60,529 nt of DNA from Actinomycetota bacterium (GTDB lineage: Bacteria > Actinomycetota > Aquicultoria > Subteraquimicrobiales > UBA9087): positions 1-60,529 of the forward strand of contig JASEEZ010000008.1 in assembly GCA_030019215.1 (NCBI GenBank). The letters run 5' to 3'. Position numbers and translations under genes: made by a program. Shown piece after piece: positions 1 to 9,266 of the stretch; the stretch's first letter is position 1, and each line of letters starts with the position of its first letter. Below the pieces are notes generated by a model that was given only the letters and a program-made list of their open reading frames with translations, was not told where the DNA came from and searched no databases.

Positions 1-127
1 TCCCTCTTGTTGCTGAGTTATTGGTCAAATCAGTACCAGATCGTTAGGTATTACCTATTTTTATATATGCAAGGAACAAAGTGTTTTAAAATAACAAATA
101 AGCTCTGATCTTGCCCATCCACTTCCC

Positions 128-2043
128 CTAATCCTCAAGCGTGGAGACGTCACCCAGAGCCTGTCCCAACTCTTTGGCCTTTAGGACCCTTCGCATAATC
201 TTTCCACTCCTCGTCTTGGGCAAGCTCTTGACAAACTCTATTTCATCGGGCCTGGCTATGGGGCTTATCTCCTTGGCCACCCACTCTTTCAAATCCTTTT
301 CAAGCTCCTCCGACGGGCTCCGCCCCTGCCTCAGAATCACGAATGCCTTTACCGCCTCCCCTTTAACCTCATGGGGTTTTCCAATAACAGCAGCTTCGGC
401 CACCGCCGGGTGACTCACCAGAGCACTCTCTATCTCCATCGTGCCCAGCCTGTGACCGGAGACGCTCAAGACATCATCCAGTCTCCCTTGAAACCAAAAG
501 TAACCATCATCATCCTTTCTGGCAGCATCTCCCGCCAGGTAAACCCCGGGAAACCTTGTCCAATACACCTCCTTATACCTCTCCGGGTCCTTGTAAAGGG
601 TCCTCAACATCGCCGGCCAAGGAGTCTTTATGACCGCATAGCCGCCCTTCCCAACGATTGGATTGCCATTCCCGTCGAAGACATCGGCTTCGATTCCCGG
701 CAAAGGCTTAGTGGCCGATCCAGGTTTTAAAGGGGTAATCGGGAGAGGGGACACTAAAAAACTGCCGGTTTCCGTCTGCCACCAGGTATCCATTATCTGG
801 CATCGCCCTCGACCGATGAATTCGTAGTACCACACCCAGGCCTCGGGGTTTATGGGTTCTCCCACTGCCCCCAGCAACCTCAAGGAACTCAAATCGTGCT
901 TCGCCGGCCACTTCTCCCTAAACTTCATGAACATCCTGATGGCCGTGGGCGTCGCATATAGCACGGTCACCTTATAGCGCTCGACTATCGACCACCATCT
1001 ATCTGGTTCGGGATAATCCGGCGTTCCCTCAAACATCACCGAGGTCACACCTAAAATCAAAGGGGCATAGACTATGTAGCTGTGCCCGGTGACCCAACCC
1101 ACATCCGCGGTACACCACCATATGTCATCCTCCTTGAGATCAAACACCCATTTGAGGGTATTGTAAATCTGCACGGCGTATCCCCCGTGAACCTGCACAA
1201 CCCCCTTTGGTCTTCCGGTGGTTCCCGAGGTGTAGAGAATATAGAGGATATCTTCCGAGTCCATTATCTCTGTATCTGCCATCGCTGGTTGATCTTTTAG
1301 CAACTCATGCCACCACAAATCCCTGCCTCTGATCATCTCGATATCCTCGCCGGTCCGCCTGACCACGATGACTTTTTCAACGCTCGGTGCATCCCCCAGG
1401 GCTTCATCGGTGTTCCTTTTGGTCGGAACCACCTTGCCCCGCCTGTAACCACCGTCCGCGGTGATGACAATCTTCGCCCCAGCATCGTTTATCCTTTCCT
1501 TCAAGGCAGCAGCGCTGAACCCAGAGAAAATGACGCTGTGGATCGCCCCTATCTTTGCACAAGCCAGCATCGATATCGGCAACTCCGGAATCATTGGAAG
1601 GTAAATCATGATCCTATCGCCCTTTCGCACACCCAAACCCCTGAGGGCATTGGTAAGTCGGTTGACATCCTCATAAAGATCACCGTAGGTCAGCTTTCTG
1701 GTATCACCAGGATCCCCTTCCCAGATATAGGCCAGCTTATCCCTGTGCGGCGTTTTCATGTACCTGTCCAGAGCATTGTGAACGATGTTTATCTTTCCCC
1801 CGACGAACCATTTTGCAAAGGGAGGATTCCATTCCAGCACTCTATCCCAGGGCTTGAACCAGTCTAGCTCCTTGGCTATCTCGCCCCAGAACCACTCGAT
1901 ATCTTTCGCCCTCTCGAGCAACTCGTCGTAATCCTTAATCCCGCGCTCATCCATCCACCTTTTGACATTGCTGTGCTCAACGAGATCTTTGGGAGGTTCA
2001 AAAACTCGCCCTCTTTCAATAGAGCTTCGATCACCTCAGTCAT
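128..2043 (-). CDS. acsA: Acetyl-CoA synthetase, with an apparent 1-nt frameshift near its N-terminus
   Basis: AMP-forming acetate:CoA ligase, making acetyl-CoA from acetate, ATP and CoA in the cytosol. The uninterrupted frame (128-1954, 608 aa) has the adenylate-forming core [10 protein letters not shown], the WWQTETG motif and a C-terminal [11 protein letters not shown] whose lysine is the usual acetylation site. The family N-terminus is missing from that frame but is encoded just upstream in another: [14 protein letters not shown] from the ATG at 2043, preceded by GGGAGGGG. The two frames join if the 5-A run at 2000-2004 (+ strand) had six bases; the joined protein would be about 638 aa, normal for the family. 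It is last in the trp-acc gene string, after accA, and could feed acetyl-CoA to the carboxylase. The function is secure; whether the gene is intact is not. Confidence 0.9.
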
Positions 2044-2145
2044 TTTCCCCTCCCAGAAACTTTGCAATGACCATATTTCTCTAAAATTCTCTAACTAAGG
2101 GTGAAATCCTTGTGAAATAAAAACAAATTCGGGAAAAGAAAAGAA

Positions 2146-3117
2146 TTACGGAGTCGGCTCCCGGAAGCAACCAATCTTCCTCAGCCTCCGATAGCGCTCT
2201 TCAACGAGTTTATCAGAAGGATAAGCCCCGAGTTCACCGAGGGAATCAATTAATACCTTTTTGATGCCCTGAGAGGTGAAGTCCGGGTCATGATGGGCTC
2301 CCCCAAGGGGTTCTTCAATGATGCCATCTATTATCTCAAAATCCAGAAGTTTATCTGCAGTGAGACAAAGAGCCTCGGCTGCCTCAGAAGCCTTTGAATC
2401 GTCGCGCCAGAGGATGCTCGCACAGCCCTCGGGGGAGATGACCGAATAATACGCATTCGCCAGCATAAAAACCCTGTCCGCCACACCTAGAGCCAGGGCT
2501 CCTCCGCTCCCTCCTTCGCCGATGTTTACCGCGACGATGGGAACGGAAAACTGACCCATCTCCAGCAAATTACCGGCAATGGCAACAGCTTGGCCTCTTT
2601 CTTCCGCACCTATACCAGGATAGGCACCAGGAGTATCGATGAAGCAAATGATGGGCATGTCAAACTTGTCGGCCAGTTTCATCAACCTCAGTGCTTTTCG
2701 ATAACCTTCTGGGTGAGGCATTCCAAAATTGCGAGCCACGTTCTCCTTGGTATCCTTTCCTTTCTGGTGACCGACGATCATTACCCTCCGATGATCCAGA
2801 AAAGCGGGGCCTCCTAAAATAGCCGGGTCATCTTTAAATAATCTATCTCCATGAAACTCTACAAAATCGGTGAAGATTAAACCCACATAATCCGATGTGC
2901 GAGGCCGATCCGGATGCCTGGCAACCTGCACCTTTTGCCAGGGAGTCAAAGAGGAATAGATCTTTTGGTGCAGCTTTTTGATCTGCTTCTCAAGATATTC
3001 AATCTCCTCAGCGATATCTGGCTGGCCAGCAGCCCGTAATTTCTTCAACTCCCCCAGTCTGGACTCCAGTTTCACCAATGGTCTCTCGAAGTCCATCACA
3101 TATCTAGCCATATTCAA
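2146..3117 (-). CDS. accA: Acetyl-CoA carboxylase carboxyltransferase subunit alpha
   Basis: Alpha half of the carboxyltransferase that moves CO2 from carboxybiotin to acetyl-CoA, giving malonyl-CoA for fatty-acid synthesis. At 323 aa it has the normal AccA length. The N-terminal helical part (LDFERPLVKLESRL-like) is followed by the crotonase-fold domain with HPDRPRTSDY and the glycine-rich GEGGSGGALAL oxyanion region. It follows accD by about 30 nt in the same direction, so the two subunits are probably co-transcribed and co-assembled as alpha2beta2. The biotin carboxylase (accC) and biotin carrier (accB) are not in the window. Placement behind trpA is unusual but plausible for a long polycistron. 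Confidence 0.96.
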   Translation of the reverse strand: MNMARYVMDFERPLVKLESRLGELKKLRAAGQPDIAEEIEYLEKQIKKLHQKIYSSLTPWQKVQVARHPDRPRTSDYVGLIFTDFVEFHGDRLFKDDPAILGGPAFLDHRRVMIVGHQKGKDTKENVARNFGMPHPEGYRKALRLMKLADKFDMPIICFIDTPGAYPGIGAEERGQAVAIAGNLLEMGQFSVPIVAVNIGEGGSGGALALGVADRVFMLANAYYSVISPEGCASILWRDDSKASEAAEALCLTADKLLDFEIIDGIIEEPLGGAHHDPDFTSQGIKKVLIDSLGELGAYPSDKLVEERYRRLRKIGCFREPTP

Positions 3118-3148
3118 AGCACACCCCTACTGAATAGCCAACCCCCAA

Positions 3149-4006
3149 CTATCCAACGAAGAAATCCAGCAATTTAGAGATGGTTGCCTTAAGGTCCTTT
3201 CGATGAACCACCATATCCACCATCCCGTGCTCTAACAGAAACTCAGAAGTTTGAAAGCCTTTTGGGAGTTTCTGTTTAATCGTCTGTTCAATGACCCGTG
3301 GTCCAGCGAATCCAATCAAAGCATTTTTTTCGGCGAGAATAACATCGGCCAAGGTAGCGAAGCTTGCTGTAACGCCCCCCGTCGTCGGATGGGTAAGAAC
3401 AGAGATGTATGGGACGCCCGCCTCGTGCAATTTTGCTAAAGTTGCGGAGGTTTTAGCCATCTGCATTAGTGAAAGCATTCCTTCCTGCATCCGTGCTCCA
3501 CCGGAAGAACAAACAATTATTAAGGAGGTCTTCTCTTTGGTTGCCCTCTCTACCAACCGCGTAACTTTTTCCCCCACTACCGAACCCATGCTCCCACCAA
3601 TGAATCCAAAATCCATTACCGCTAGAGCTATTTTGTGGTCATCCAACCGGCCTTCTCCAGTAATTACCGCTTCCCTTAGACCTGTTTTCTCCTTGGCCTG
3701 GCTAAGATTTTCAGGATAAGATTTAGCGGCCACAAAATTGAGAGGGTCCTCCGACGTAAGATTAGAATCAAGCTCTGAAAAACTATTCTCGTCCGTCAGG
3801 AGGTTTATCCGATCCCAGGAAGAGATTCGAAAATGGAAATCGCACTTAGGACAAACTCGATAATTTCTCTCCAGTTCCCCTTGAAAGATGACCCCACCGC
3901 AGGCATCACATTTAATGCAGGTACCTTCGGGAATCTCTTTCTTCTCGGATGGAGGAGTAACTCGAGTATATTTCTCTTTTCGGTGAAACCACTCACTTAT
4001 GGGCAT
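3149..4006 (-). CDS. accD: Acetyl-CoA carboxylase carboxyltransferase subunit beta
   Basis: Beta half of the acetyl-CoA carboxyltransferase. The N-terminus carries the diagnostic four-cysteine zinc ribbon (CIKCDACGG then CPKCDFHF, residues about 30-57). The crotonase-fold body contains SSGGARMQEG, a PTTGGVTASFA oxyanion loop and an FAGPRVIEQT segment. The length of 285 aa is typical. It starts 28 nt after trpA stops and is followed by accA, so malonyl-CoA synthesis genes are attached to the end of the trp operon. No separate promoter or terminator is evident in the short trpA-accD gap. Confidence 0.96.
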   Translation of the reverse strand: MPISEWFHRKEKYTRVTPPSEKKEIPEGTCIKCDACGGVIFQGELERNYRVCPKCDFHFRISSWDRINLLTDENSFSELDSNLTSEDPLNFVAAKSYPENLSQAKEKTGLREAVITGEGRLDDHKIALAVMDFGFIGGSMGSVVGEKVTRLVERATKEKTSLIIVCSSGGARMQEGMLSLMQMAKTSATLAKLHEAGVPYISVLTHPTTGGVTASFATLADVILAEKNALIGFAGPRVIEQTIKQKLPKGFQTSEFLLEHGMVDMVVHRKDLKATISKLLDFFVG

Positions 4007-4034
4007 TAATTTCCCCCAGTCGGCAGCTGACCAG

Positions 4035-4838
4035 TCAACTCCTCAGCGCTCTCCTTATCTCCTCAACAAAACCTTTTGCCTTATCTACCTGCTCTTTCTG
4101 AGTTTTTCCTCTGTTGATCACATTGATCAAGGCACTCCCTATTATAACACCATCAGCAACCTCGGCGACCTCTTTAGCCTGCTCCGGTGTGGAGATGCCA
4201 AATCCAACCGCCAGGGGTTTGTCCGTCTTCGACCTCACGCGCCAGATAAAATCAGGCAACACCAAGGAAAGCTCATCCCTGGCTCCCGTTATTCCCGTGA
4301 GAGAAACACAATAAATAAAACCTCTGGTTGCCAAGGCAACTTTTTCGATCCTGTCATCCGTGCTCGTAGGAGCCAGAAGAAAGATGGTATCAAGTTTTCC
4401 TGACGCGGTCTTCAACCAATCCCCCGCCTCCTCGGGAGGAAGATCGGGAATAATGACTCCATCCACGCCCGCTCTTTCGGCATCGGCGGCAAATTTCTCC
4501 AAGCCATACCTGTAAAAGAGATTATAGTAGGTCATCACAACCAGTGGGGTATCCAGAGTCTCTCTCAATCGCCCAATCATATCAAGGACATCCCTGGTGG
4601 TAACACCTTGCGATAGGGCTATCTGCGATGATCGCTGAATGGTGGGGCCATCGGCCAGAGGGTCGGAAAAGGGAATGCCGACCTCAATTATGTCCGAACC
4701 GGCTTCAGCCAGCGCCCGAAATATCCTCTCGGAAGTCTCGAGTGAGGGAAACCCAGCCGTGAGATAGGGAATTACAGCTGCCCTTTTCTCATTCCTCAAT
4801 TCCCTGAATCTCTCCTCGATCCTACTCAACCGCTTCAC
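4035..4838 (-). CDS. trpA: Tryptophan synthase alpha subunit
   Basis: Cleaves indole-3-glycerol phosphate to indole and glyceraldehyde-3-phosphate, handing indole to TrpB. The TIM-barrel protein is 267 aa. It has the catalytic glutamate in [17 protein letters not shown] and the catalytic aspartate in the same segment, the [14 protein letters not shown] strand, and the phosphate-binding GFGISTPEQ and GVIIGSALI motifs near the C-terminus. Its start overlaps the end of trpB by 17 nt, indicating translational coupling, as is usual for the alpha2beta2 complex. Confidence 0.97.
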   Translation of the reverse strand: MKRLSRIEERFRELRNEKRAAVIPYLTAGFPSLETSERIFRALAEAGSDIIEVGIPFSDPLADGPTIQRSSQIALSQGVTTRDVLDMIGRLRETLDTPLVVMTYYNLFYRYGLEKFAADAERAGVDGVIIPDLPPEEAGDWLKTASGKLDTIFLLAPTSTDDRIEKVALATRGFIYCVSLTGITGARDELSLVLPDFIWRVRSKTDKPLAVGFGISTPEQAKEVAEVADGVIIGSALINVINRGKTQKEQVDKAKGFVEEIRRALRS

Positions 4839-6000
4839 CTATTACGTCGTTCACGATCTCAAGATCCTTATCCCCTCGGCCAGAGAGATTGACGATCGTA
4901 ATATCGGACTTCTTCAGTTTCATCTTCTCCAGATAAGCAAGAGCATGCGCCGACTCTAGGGCTGGCAGAATTCCCTCCGATCTGGCGAGCAAGAGAAATG
5001 CCTTAAGAGCCTCGTCATCGGTTATCGTGTCGTAATGAACGAGTCCCTCCCCCTTGAAATAGCTGTGCTCCGGTCCAACGCCTGGGTAGTCAAGACCGGC
5101 CGAGATGGAGTGGGCCTCTCTTATCTGTCCATACTTATCCTGGAGAACATAGCTGAAGGATCCGTGAAGGACGCCTTTGCTCCCCTTGATCAGAGAAGCC
5201 CCATGCTTGTTGGTTTCAAGCCCCAAGCCCCCTGCCTCCACTCCGATCAACCTGGTCTTGGTGCGAAGGAAAGGATAAAATATGCCGATGGCATTGCTTC
5301 CCCCGCCGACACAGGCCACAATGTAGTCGGGATCTCTTCCCTCCTTCTCCCGGATCTGCTCCTTCGTCTCCCTACCTATCACCGTTTGGAAATCCCGAAC
5401 CATCATCGGGTAGGGATGAGGACCGGCCACCGAACCTATTATGTAGAAGGTGTTCTCGACATTGGTCACCCAGTCGCGAATGGCTTCATTCATGGCATCT
5501 TTCAGGGTTCTGCTCCCCGAAGAGACAGGAATGACCTCCGCCCCCAAAAGCTTCATCCGCAAAACGTTGGAGGCCTGACGTTTTATATCCTCCTCACCCA
5601 TGTAGATGTGGCAGTCCATGCCGAAGAGAGCAGCCACCGTCGCCGTCGCCACTCCATGTTGACCCGCCCCGGTCTCAGCAATGATTCTCGCCTTGCCCAT
5701 CCTTTTAGCCAGAAGAGCCTGACCGACAGTGTTGTTTATTTTGTGGGCACCAGTGTGGCAGAGATCCTCGCGCTTGAGATATATGCTGGCACCGTAACGT
5801 CGAGAAAGCCCCCCGGCAAAATACAGCGGCGTGGGTCTCCCCGCATATTCCCTTAGATAAAAGTCGAGCTCCCTCTGAAAATTCTTGTCCCTCTTGTACT
5901 TGCTATAGGCCCTCTCAAGCTCGGCAAGAGCCGGCATCAAAGTCTCCGGCACATACTTCCCGCCAAACTCCCCGAAATGCCCTCTTGAATTAGGTAACAT
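4822..6000 (-). CDS. trpB: Tryptophan synthase beta subunit (TrpB1 type)
   Basis: PLP enzyme that condenses indole with L-serine to tryptophan. The PLP lysine is Lys87 in HTGAHKINN, and the phosphate-binding loop is [10 protein letters not shown]. The 392 aa length and the N-terminal [15 protein letters not shown] segment are typical of the TrpA-partnered TrpB1 form. The ATG at 6000 has GGAGG about 5 nt upstream. trpA overlaps its 3' end, supporting a genuine alpha/beta pair. A second, TrpB2-type gene lies at 7068-8432, so this operon encodes both beta-subunit forms. Confidence 0.97.
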   Translation of the reverse strand: MLPNSRGHFGEFGGKYVPETLMPALAELERAYSKYKRDKNFQRELDFYLREYAGRPTPLYFAGGLSRRYGASIYLKREDLCHTGAHKINNTVGQALLAKRMGKARIIAETGAGQHGVATATVAALFGMDCHIYMGEEDIKRQASNVLRMKLLGAEVIPVSSGSRTLKDAMNEAIRDWVTNVENTFYIIGSVAGPHPYPMMVRDFQTVIGRETKEQIREKEGRDPDYIVACVGGGSNAIGIFYPFLRTKTRLIGVEAGGLGLETNKHGASLIKGSKGVLHGSFSYVLQDKYGQIREAHSISAGLDYPGVGPEHSYFKGEGLVHYDTITDDEALKAFLLLARSEGILPALESAHALAYLEKMKLKKSDITIVNLSGRGDKDLEIVNDVIGEAVE

Positions 6001-6273
6001 AAAACCTCCGTTACTTGGGAGTAGAACCCCTAAATCCCAAATCCTAAATTCTAATTTTCAAACTTTGTTTTGAATTTTATATTTTGAATTTTGAGCTTGT
6101 TTACCCCGTACAGCCCCGTAAAAAATCTTCGATTTCTATACGGGGTTTACGGGGTTTAGAATTTGGCCCGCCTGCCAACGCCTATGATGCCGTTAGGCAT
6201 TGGCGGGCAGGTGCTTAGTGCTTTGAATTTCTTCTTACTTCTTACTTCTTACTTCTTACTTCTCAATTCTTAA
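6001..6273. repeat. trpF-trpB spacer: heptad runs and two inverted repeats
   Basis: No gene is visible here. 6024-6097 reads as degenerate 7-nt units (CCCTAAA-, TCCTAAA-, then TTTTGAA-type). 6103-6120 and 6139-6155 form an inverted repeat built on CCCCGTA with an AT-rich loop. 6167-6184 and 6194-6211 form a GC-rich palindrome of the CCCGCCTGCCAACGCC type, 15 of 18 positions matching. 6227-6285 holds TTCTTAC units repeated in tandem and runs into the trpF stop codon. The spacer separates trpF (upstream) from trpB (downstream) in the leftward transcript. Confidence 0.8.
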
Positions 6274-6903
6274 TTAACTCCTCACCGATTTTGCCCTCTT
6301 AATAAACTCTTTCATTTTCTCCATATCTTTCTTCCCCAGCTCGCTCTCCACCCCACTGCTCACATCCACCGCATAGGGATTTACCTCCCTAATTGCCTGA
6401 GCTACATTGTCAGGATCAAGTCCGCCCGAAAGGATGATGGGCTTACCAAACTTTTTAGCCTCTTTGGCAATCGCCCAGTCGAAAGTCTCCCCTGTGCCAC
6501 CCGGCTTACCCTCCACAAAAGTATCCAGGAGAAAGGCAGCCACCCCGCCTACGGCGGGGTACTCGGAAAGTGCTCTCAGATCAGAAAAGTCACCAACGCG
6601 GAGGGCCTTGATCACCTTCTGCTCAAAATCCTTACAGTAGTAAGGCGACTCCGCGCCGTGGAATTGGAGAGTATCCAAACCACAAAAAGAGGCAAGCTTC
6701 TTCACCTCTGCCTCGTCCTCGTCGACAAAAACCCCCACCCGGCTGATGAAGGGGGGAAGAAGCAGGGATCCCTCTCGAACCATCTTTGGATCAGCCCTAC
6801 GCGGACTATCCGCCAAGACAAATCCCAAAGCATCCGCTCCCAATTTCACCGCCAGAAGCGCGTCCTCTATATTCGTAATCCCACAGATTTTGACTTTAAC
6901 CAT
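6274..6903 (-). CDS. trpF: Phosphoribosylanthranilate isomerase
   Basis: Amadori rearrangement of N-(5-phosphoribosyl)anthranilate to CdRP, the third step from chorismate to tryptophan. The TIM barrel is 209 aa with catalytic cysteine in VKVKICGIT at the N-terminus, catalytic aspartate in FLLDTF (about 130), and the phosphate-binding LSGGLDPDNV and DVSSGVE motifs. The C-terminal residues SVRS and the stop codon are encoded by AGGAGTTA-type heptad sequence. The start codon directly abuts a repeat-filled spacer, and no convincing ribosome-binding site is seen. Confidence 0.95.
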   Translation of the reverse strand: MVKVKICGITNIEDALLAVKLGADALGFVLADSPRRADPKMVREGSLLLPPFISRVGVFVDEDEAEVKKLASFCGLDTLQFHGAESPYYCKDFEQKVIKALRVGDFSDLRALSEYPAVGGVAAFLLDTFVEGKPGGTGETFDWAIAKEAKKFGKPIILSGGLDPDNVAQAIREVNPYAVDVSSGVESELGKKDMEKMKEFIKRAKSVRS

Positions 6904-7067
6904 TTATTAGCTCGCTCACTCGATAGCATCTGGCTCGTTCGCTTTGCTCACTCGATAGCATATGGCTCGCTCACTGCGTTCGCTCGATAGCATAAACCAT
7001 CTACCATCTGCCATCAGCCATCAGCTATCTGCCATCTGCCAACTGCCGACTCCTTACTCTCCACTAA
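6904..7067. repeat. trpB2-trpF spacer made of dispersed repeats
   Basis: The spacer is filled by repeats. Reading leftward from the trpB2 stop there are AGTAAGG/AGTCGGC heptads, then AGATGGC/TGATGGC heptads, then a GCTATCGAGCGAACGC-type block. 6933-6991 matches 44491-44550 (the ilvD-ilvB spacer) at every position except one inserted C there. The same three blocks occur in the same order in both spacers. No open reading frame with a plausible start was found. Confidence 0.85.
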
Positions 7068-8432
7068 TTAGACTTCAGGTAAATGAGCTAGAGCCTCCTC
7101 TATCTTTTCCTTTGGATACTCGTAATCCTCAAGCTCGCCGGCCAGATAGTCATCGTAAGCCACCAGATCGAAATGACCGTGTCCACTGAAGGCTATGACG
7201 ATGCACTTTTCTTCCCCCGTCTTCTTGCACCTCAAGGCCTCGTCGATTCCAGCTTTCACAGCATGAGCCGTCTCCGGAGCGGGAACAATGCCCTCGGTCT
7301 TGGCAAACAACACTGCTGCCTCAAAGACCGGATTCTGATGGTAAGCTTTGGCACTCACAACCCCCTTGTTCACGAGGAGGCAGAGCAACGGAGCATCCCC
7401 ATGATACCTTAAGCCCCCTGCATGAATACCCGGTGGTACAAAGGTGTGTCCCAGCGTATACATCTTGATCAGGGGAGTCATCTCAGCAGTATCGCCGAAG
7501 TCATACCGATAAACGCCCTTGGTCAGAGTAGGGCAAGCGGTCGGCTCGACAGCTATTATGTCCATCTCCTGTCCATCGAGCTTGTCTTTAACAAAGGGAA
7601 AGAAAAACCCCGCAAAATTGCTTCCTCCACCAACGCAACCCGCGAGAATATCGGGCTTTTTCTCCCCGGCCATCGTCAGCTGCTTCTTGGTCTCCAGACC
7701 AACAACCGTCTGGTGAAGAAGGACGTGATTTAAAACACTGCCCAGAGAGTATTTCGCATCATCGTGGGTGGCAGCATCCTCGACGGCCTCGGAGATAGCA
7801 ATTCCCAGGCTCCCCAATGAATCGGGATCTTTTTCAAGTATGCTTCGACCAGCATTGGTCAAATCAGTCGGCGAGGGATAAACCTTCGCTCCCCAGATGC
7901 CCATCAACGACTTCCTGTAAGGCTTCTGCTGATAGCTCACTTTTACCATGTAAACCGTGCACTCAAGACCAAAAAGATTGCAGGCAAAGGCCAGAGCACT
8001 CCCCCACTGACCAGCACCGGTCTCCGTGCATATCCTCTTTGCCCCCTCCTGCTTGTTGTAGTAAGCCTGGGCCACAGCCGTATTCGGCTTATGGCTACCA
8101 GGGGGGCTCACGCTCTCATTCTTATAGTAGATTCTGGCGGGAGTCCCAAGAGCTTTCTCCAGATGATGGGCTCTGTGCAATGGCGTTGGTCTCCAGAGCT
8201 TATAGACGCGCAGAACATCATCGGGTATCTCAATCCAGCGCTCCTGACTCACCTCCTGTTTGATCAGCTCCATGGGGAAGATTGGCGCCAGATCCTGGGG
8301 CCCAATGGGCTGGCCCGTCGCCGGATTAAGTGGTGGCAAAAGCGGAGCTGGTAAATCCGGCTGAATATTGTACCAGGCCGTGGGCATCTCCTTCTCGCTA
8401 AGCGTAATTTTCGTTTTCTCCATAAGTCTCAT
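7068..8432 (-). CDS. trpB2: TrpB-like pyridoxal-phosphate protein (TrpB2 type)
   Basis: A 454-aa homologue of the tryptophan synthase beta chain belonging to the longer TrpB2 group: it has the extended N-terminus ([24 protein letters not shown]) and [11 protein letters not shown] around PLP Lys115, in place of HTGAHKIN. The glycine-rich [11 protein letters not shown] phosphate loop is present. TrpB2 proteins generally do not pair stably with TrpA and are thought to use indole and serine on their own. Here the gene sits between trpC and trpF while a canonical trpB lies further downstream. Start choice is ambiguous between ATGs at 8432 and 8423. The stop codon lies at the edge of a heptad array. 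Confidence 0.92.
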   Translation of the reverse strand: MRLMEKTKITLSEKEMPTAWYNIQPDLPAPLLPPLNPATGQPIGPQDLAPIFPMELIKQEVSQERWIEIPDDVLRVYKLWRPTPLHRAHHLEKALGTPARIYYKNESVSPPGSHKPNTAVAQAYYNKQEGAKRICTETGAGQWGSALAFACNLFGLECTVYMVKVSYQQKPYRKSLMGIWGAKVYPSPTDLTNAGRSILEKDPDSLGSLGIAISEAVEDAATHDDAKYSLGSVLNHVLLHQTVVGLETKKQLTMAGEKKPDILAGCVGGGSNFAGFFFPFVKDKLDGQEMDIIAVEPTACPTLTKGVYRYDFGDTAEMTPLIKMYTLGHTFVPPGIHAGGLRYHGDAPLLCLLVNKGVVSAKAYHQNPVFEAAVLFAKTEGIVPAPETAHAVKAGIDEALRCKKTGEEKCIVIAFSGHGHFDLVAYDDYLAGELEDYEYPKEKIEEALAHLPEV

Positions 8433-8447
8433 TCCCTTTCTCTCAAT

Positions 8448-9245
8448 CTATACTTCGCTCCCCTTATTTTCGAGCAATTCCCTCACTTTCTCCTTCACAT
8501 CATCACCTTTCATCAGAAATTCACCCACCAGTATGGCATCCACTCCCAGACTGCGCAAGAAATCAACCTCGTTGGAAGAGCTGATCCCGCTCTCGCTCAC
8601 TATAATTTTATCCGGGGAAATGAATGCTTTTAGCCGAGCCGTCGTCGAAATATCAACCTCAAAATTTCCCAAATTCCTGTTATTTATGCCGATGATTTCG
8701 GCATCCGTCTTCGATACCTTGAACAACTCCTCCTGGGTGTGTACCTCCATTAGAACACCCAACTCTAACTCTCGAGCCAAGGAGATCAGCCGCGACATCT
8801 TCTTCGCATTGAGAATGGCCGCGATCAGCAAAACTGCATCGGCTCCATGAACTCTGGACTCGTAGACCTGATAATCATCGAAGATAAAATCCTTCCGAAG
8901 CACGGGAACCGAGGTCGCCATCTTGATCCGACCAAGATCATCCAAGCTCCCTTGAAAATACTTGCTCTCGGTGAGAACAGAGATGGCCGCTGCACCACTT
9001 TCCTCATACATCTTCGCAATCTCCACCGGATCGAAATCCTTCCTGATAACCCCCACCGATGGCGAGGCCTTTTTTACTTCGGCGATGAGACTCAGACCCG
9101 GTCCCGAGAGAGCGGTTTTGAAATCCCTGGTTGGAGGCAAACTGAGAGCTCTTTCAGCGAGCTCTTCCAAGGGAGTGATCTTCCTCTGCCTCTCCAGCTC
9201 CTCCCTCTTATTTGCAACTATCTCTTTTAAAATCGCTTCGGACAT
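8448..9245 (-). CDS. trpC: Indole-3-glycerol-phosphate synthase
   Basis: Ring closure and decarboxylation of CdRP to indole-3-glycerol phosphate. The TIM barrel of 265 aa has LIAEVKKASPSVG (catalytic lysine), VLRKDFIFDDYQV (second catalytic lysine), GINNRNLGNFEVD and VSESGISS at the C-terminal side. It lies 15 nt upstream of trpB2 and about 20 nt downstream of trpD. It is a stand-alone TrpC without the TrpF fusion seen in enterics, consistent with the separate trpF in this operon. Confidence 0.97.
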   Translation of the reverse strand: MSEAILKEIVANKREELERQRKITPLEELAERALSLPPTRDFKTALSGPGLSLIAEVKKASPSVGVIRKDFDPVEIAKMYEESGAAAISVLTESKYFQGSLDDLGRIKMATSVPVLRKDFIFDDYQVYESRVHGADAVLLIAAILNAKKMSRLISLARELELGVLMEVHTQEELFKVSKTDAEIIGINNRNLGNFEVDISTTARLKAFISPDKIIVSESGISSSNEVDFLRSLGVDAILVGEFLMKGDDVKEKVRELLENKGSEV

Positions 9246-9266
9246 CCTTCACTCACTTCCCACCGC

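Noticed and set aside
6230-6275. TTCTTAC tandem repeats considered as a CRISPR-like array
   Set aside because: The unit is 7 nt with no spacers; it belongs to the heptad spacer family and no cas gene is present.
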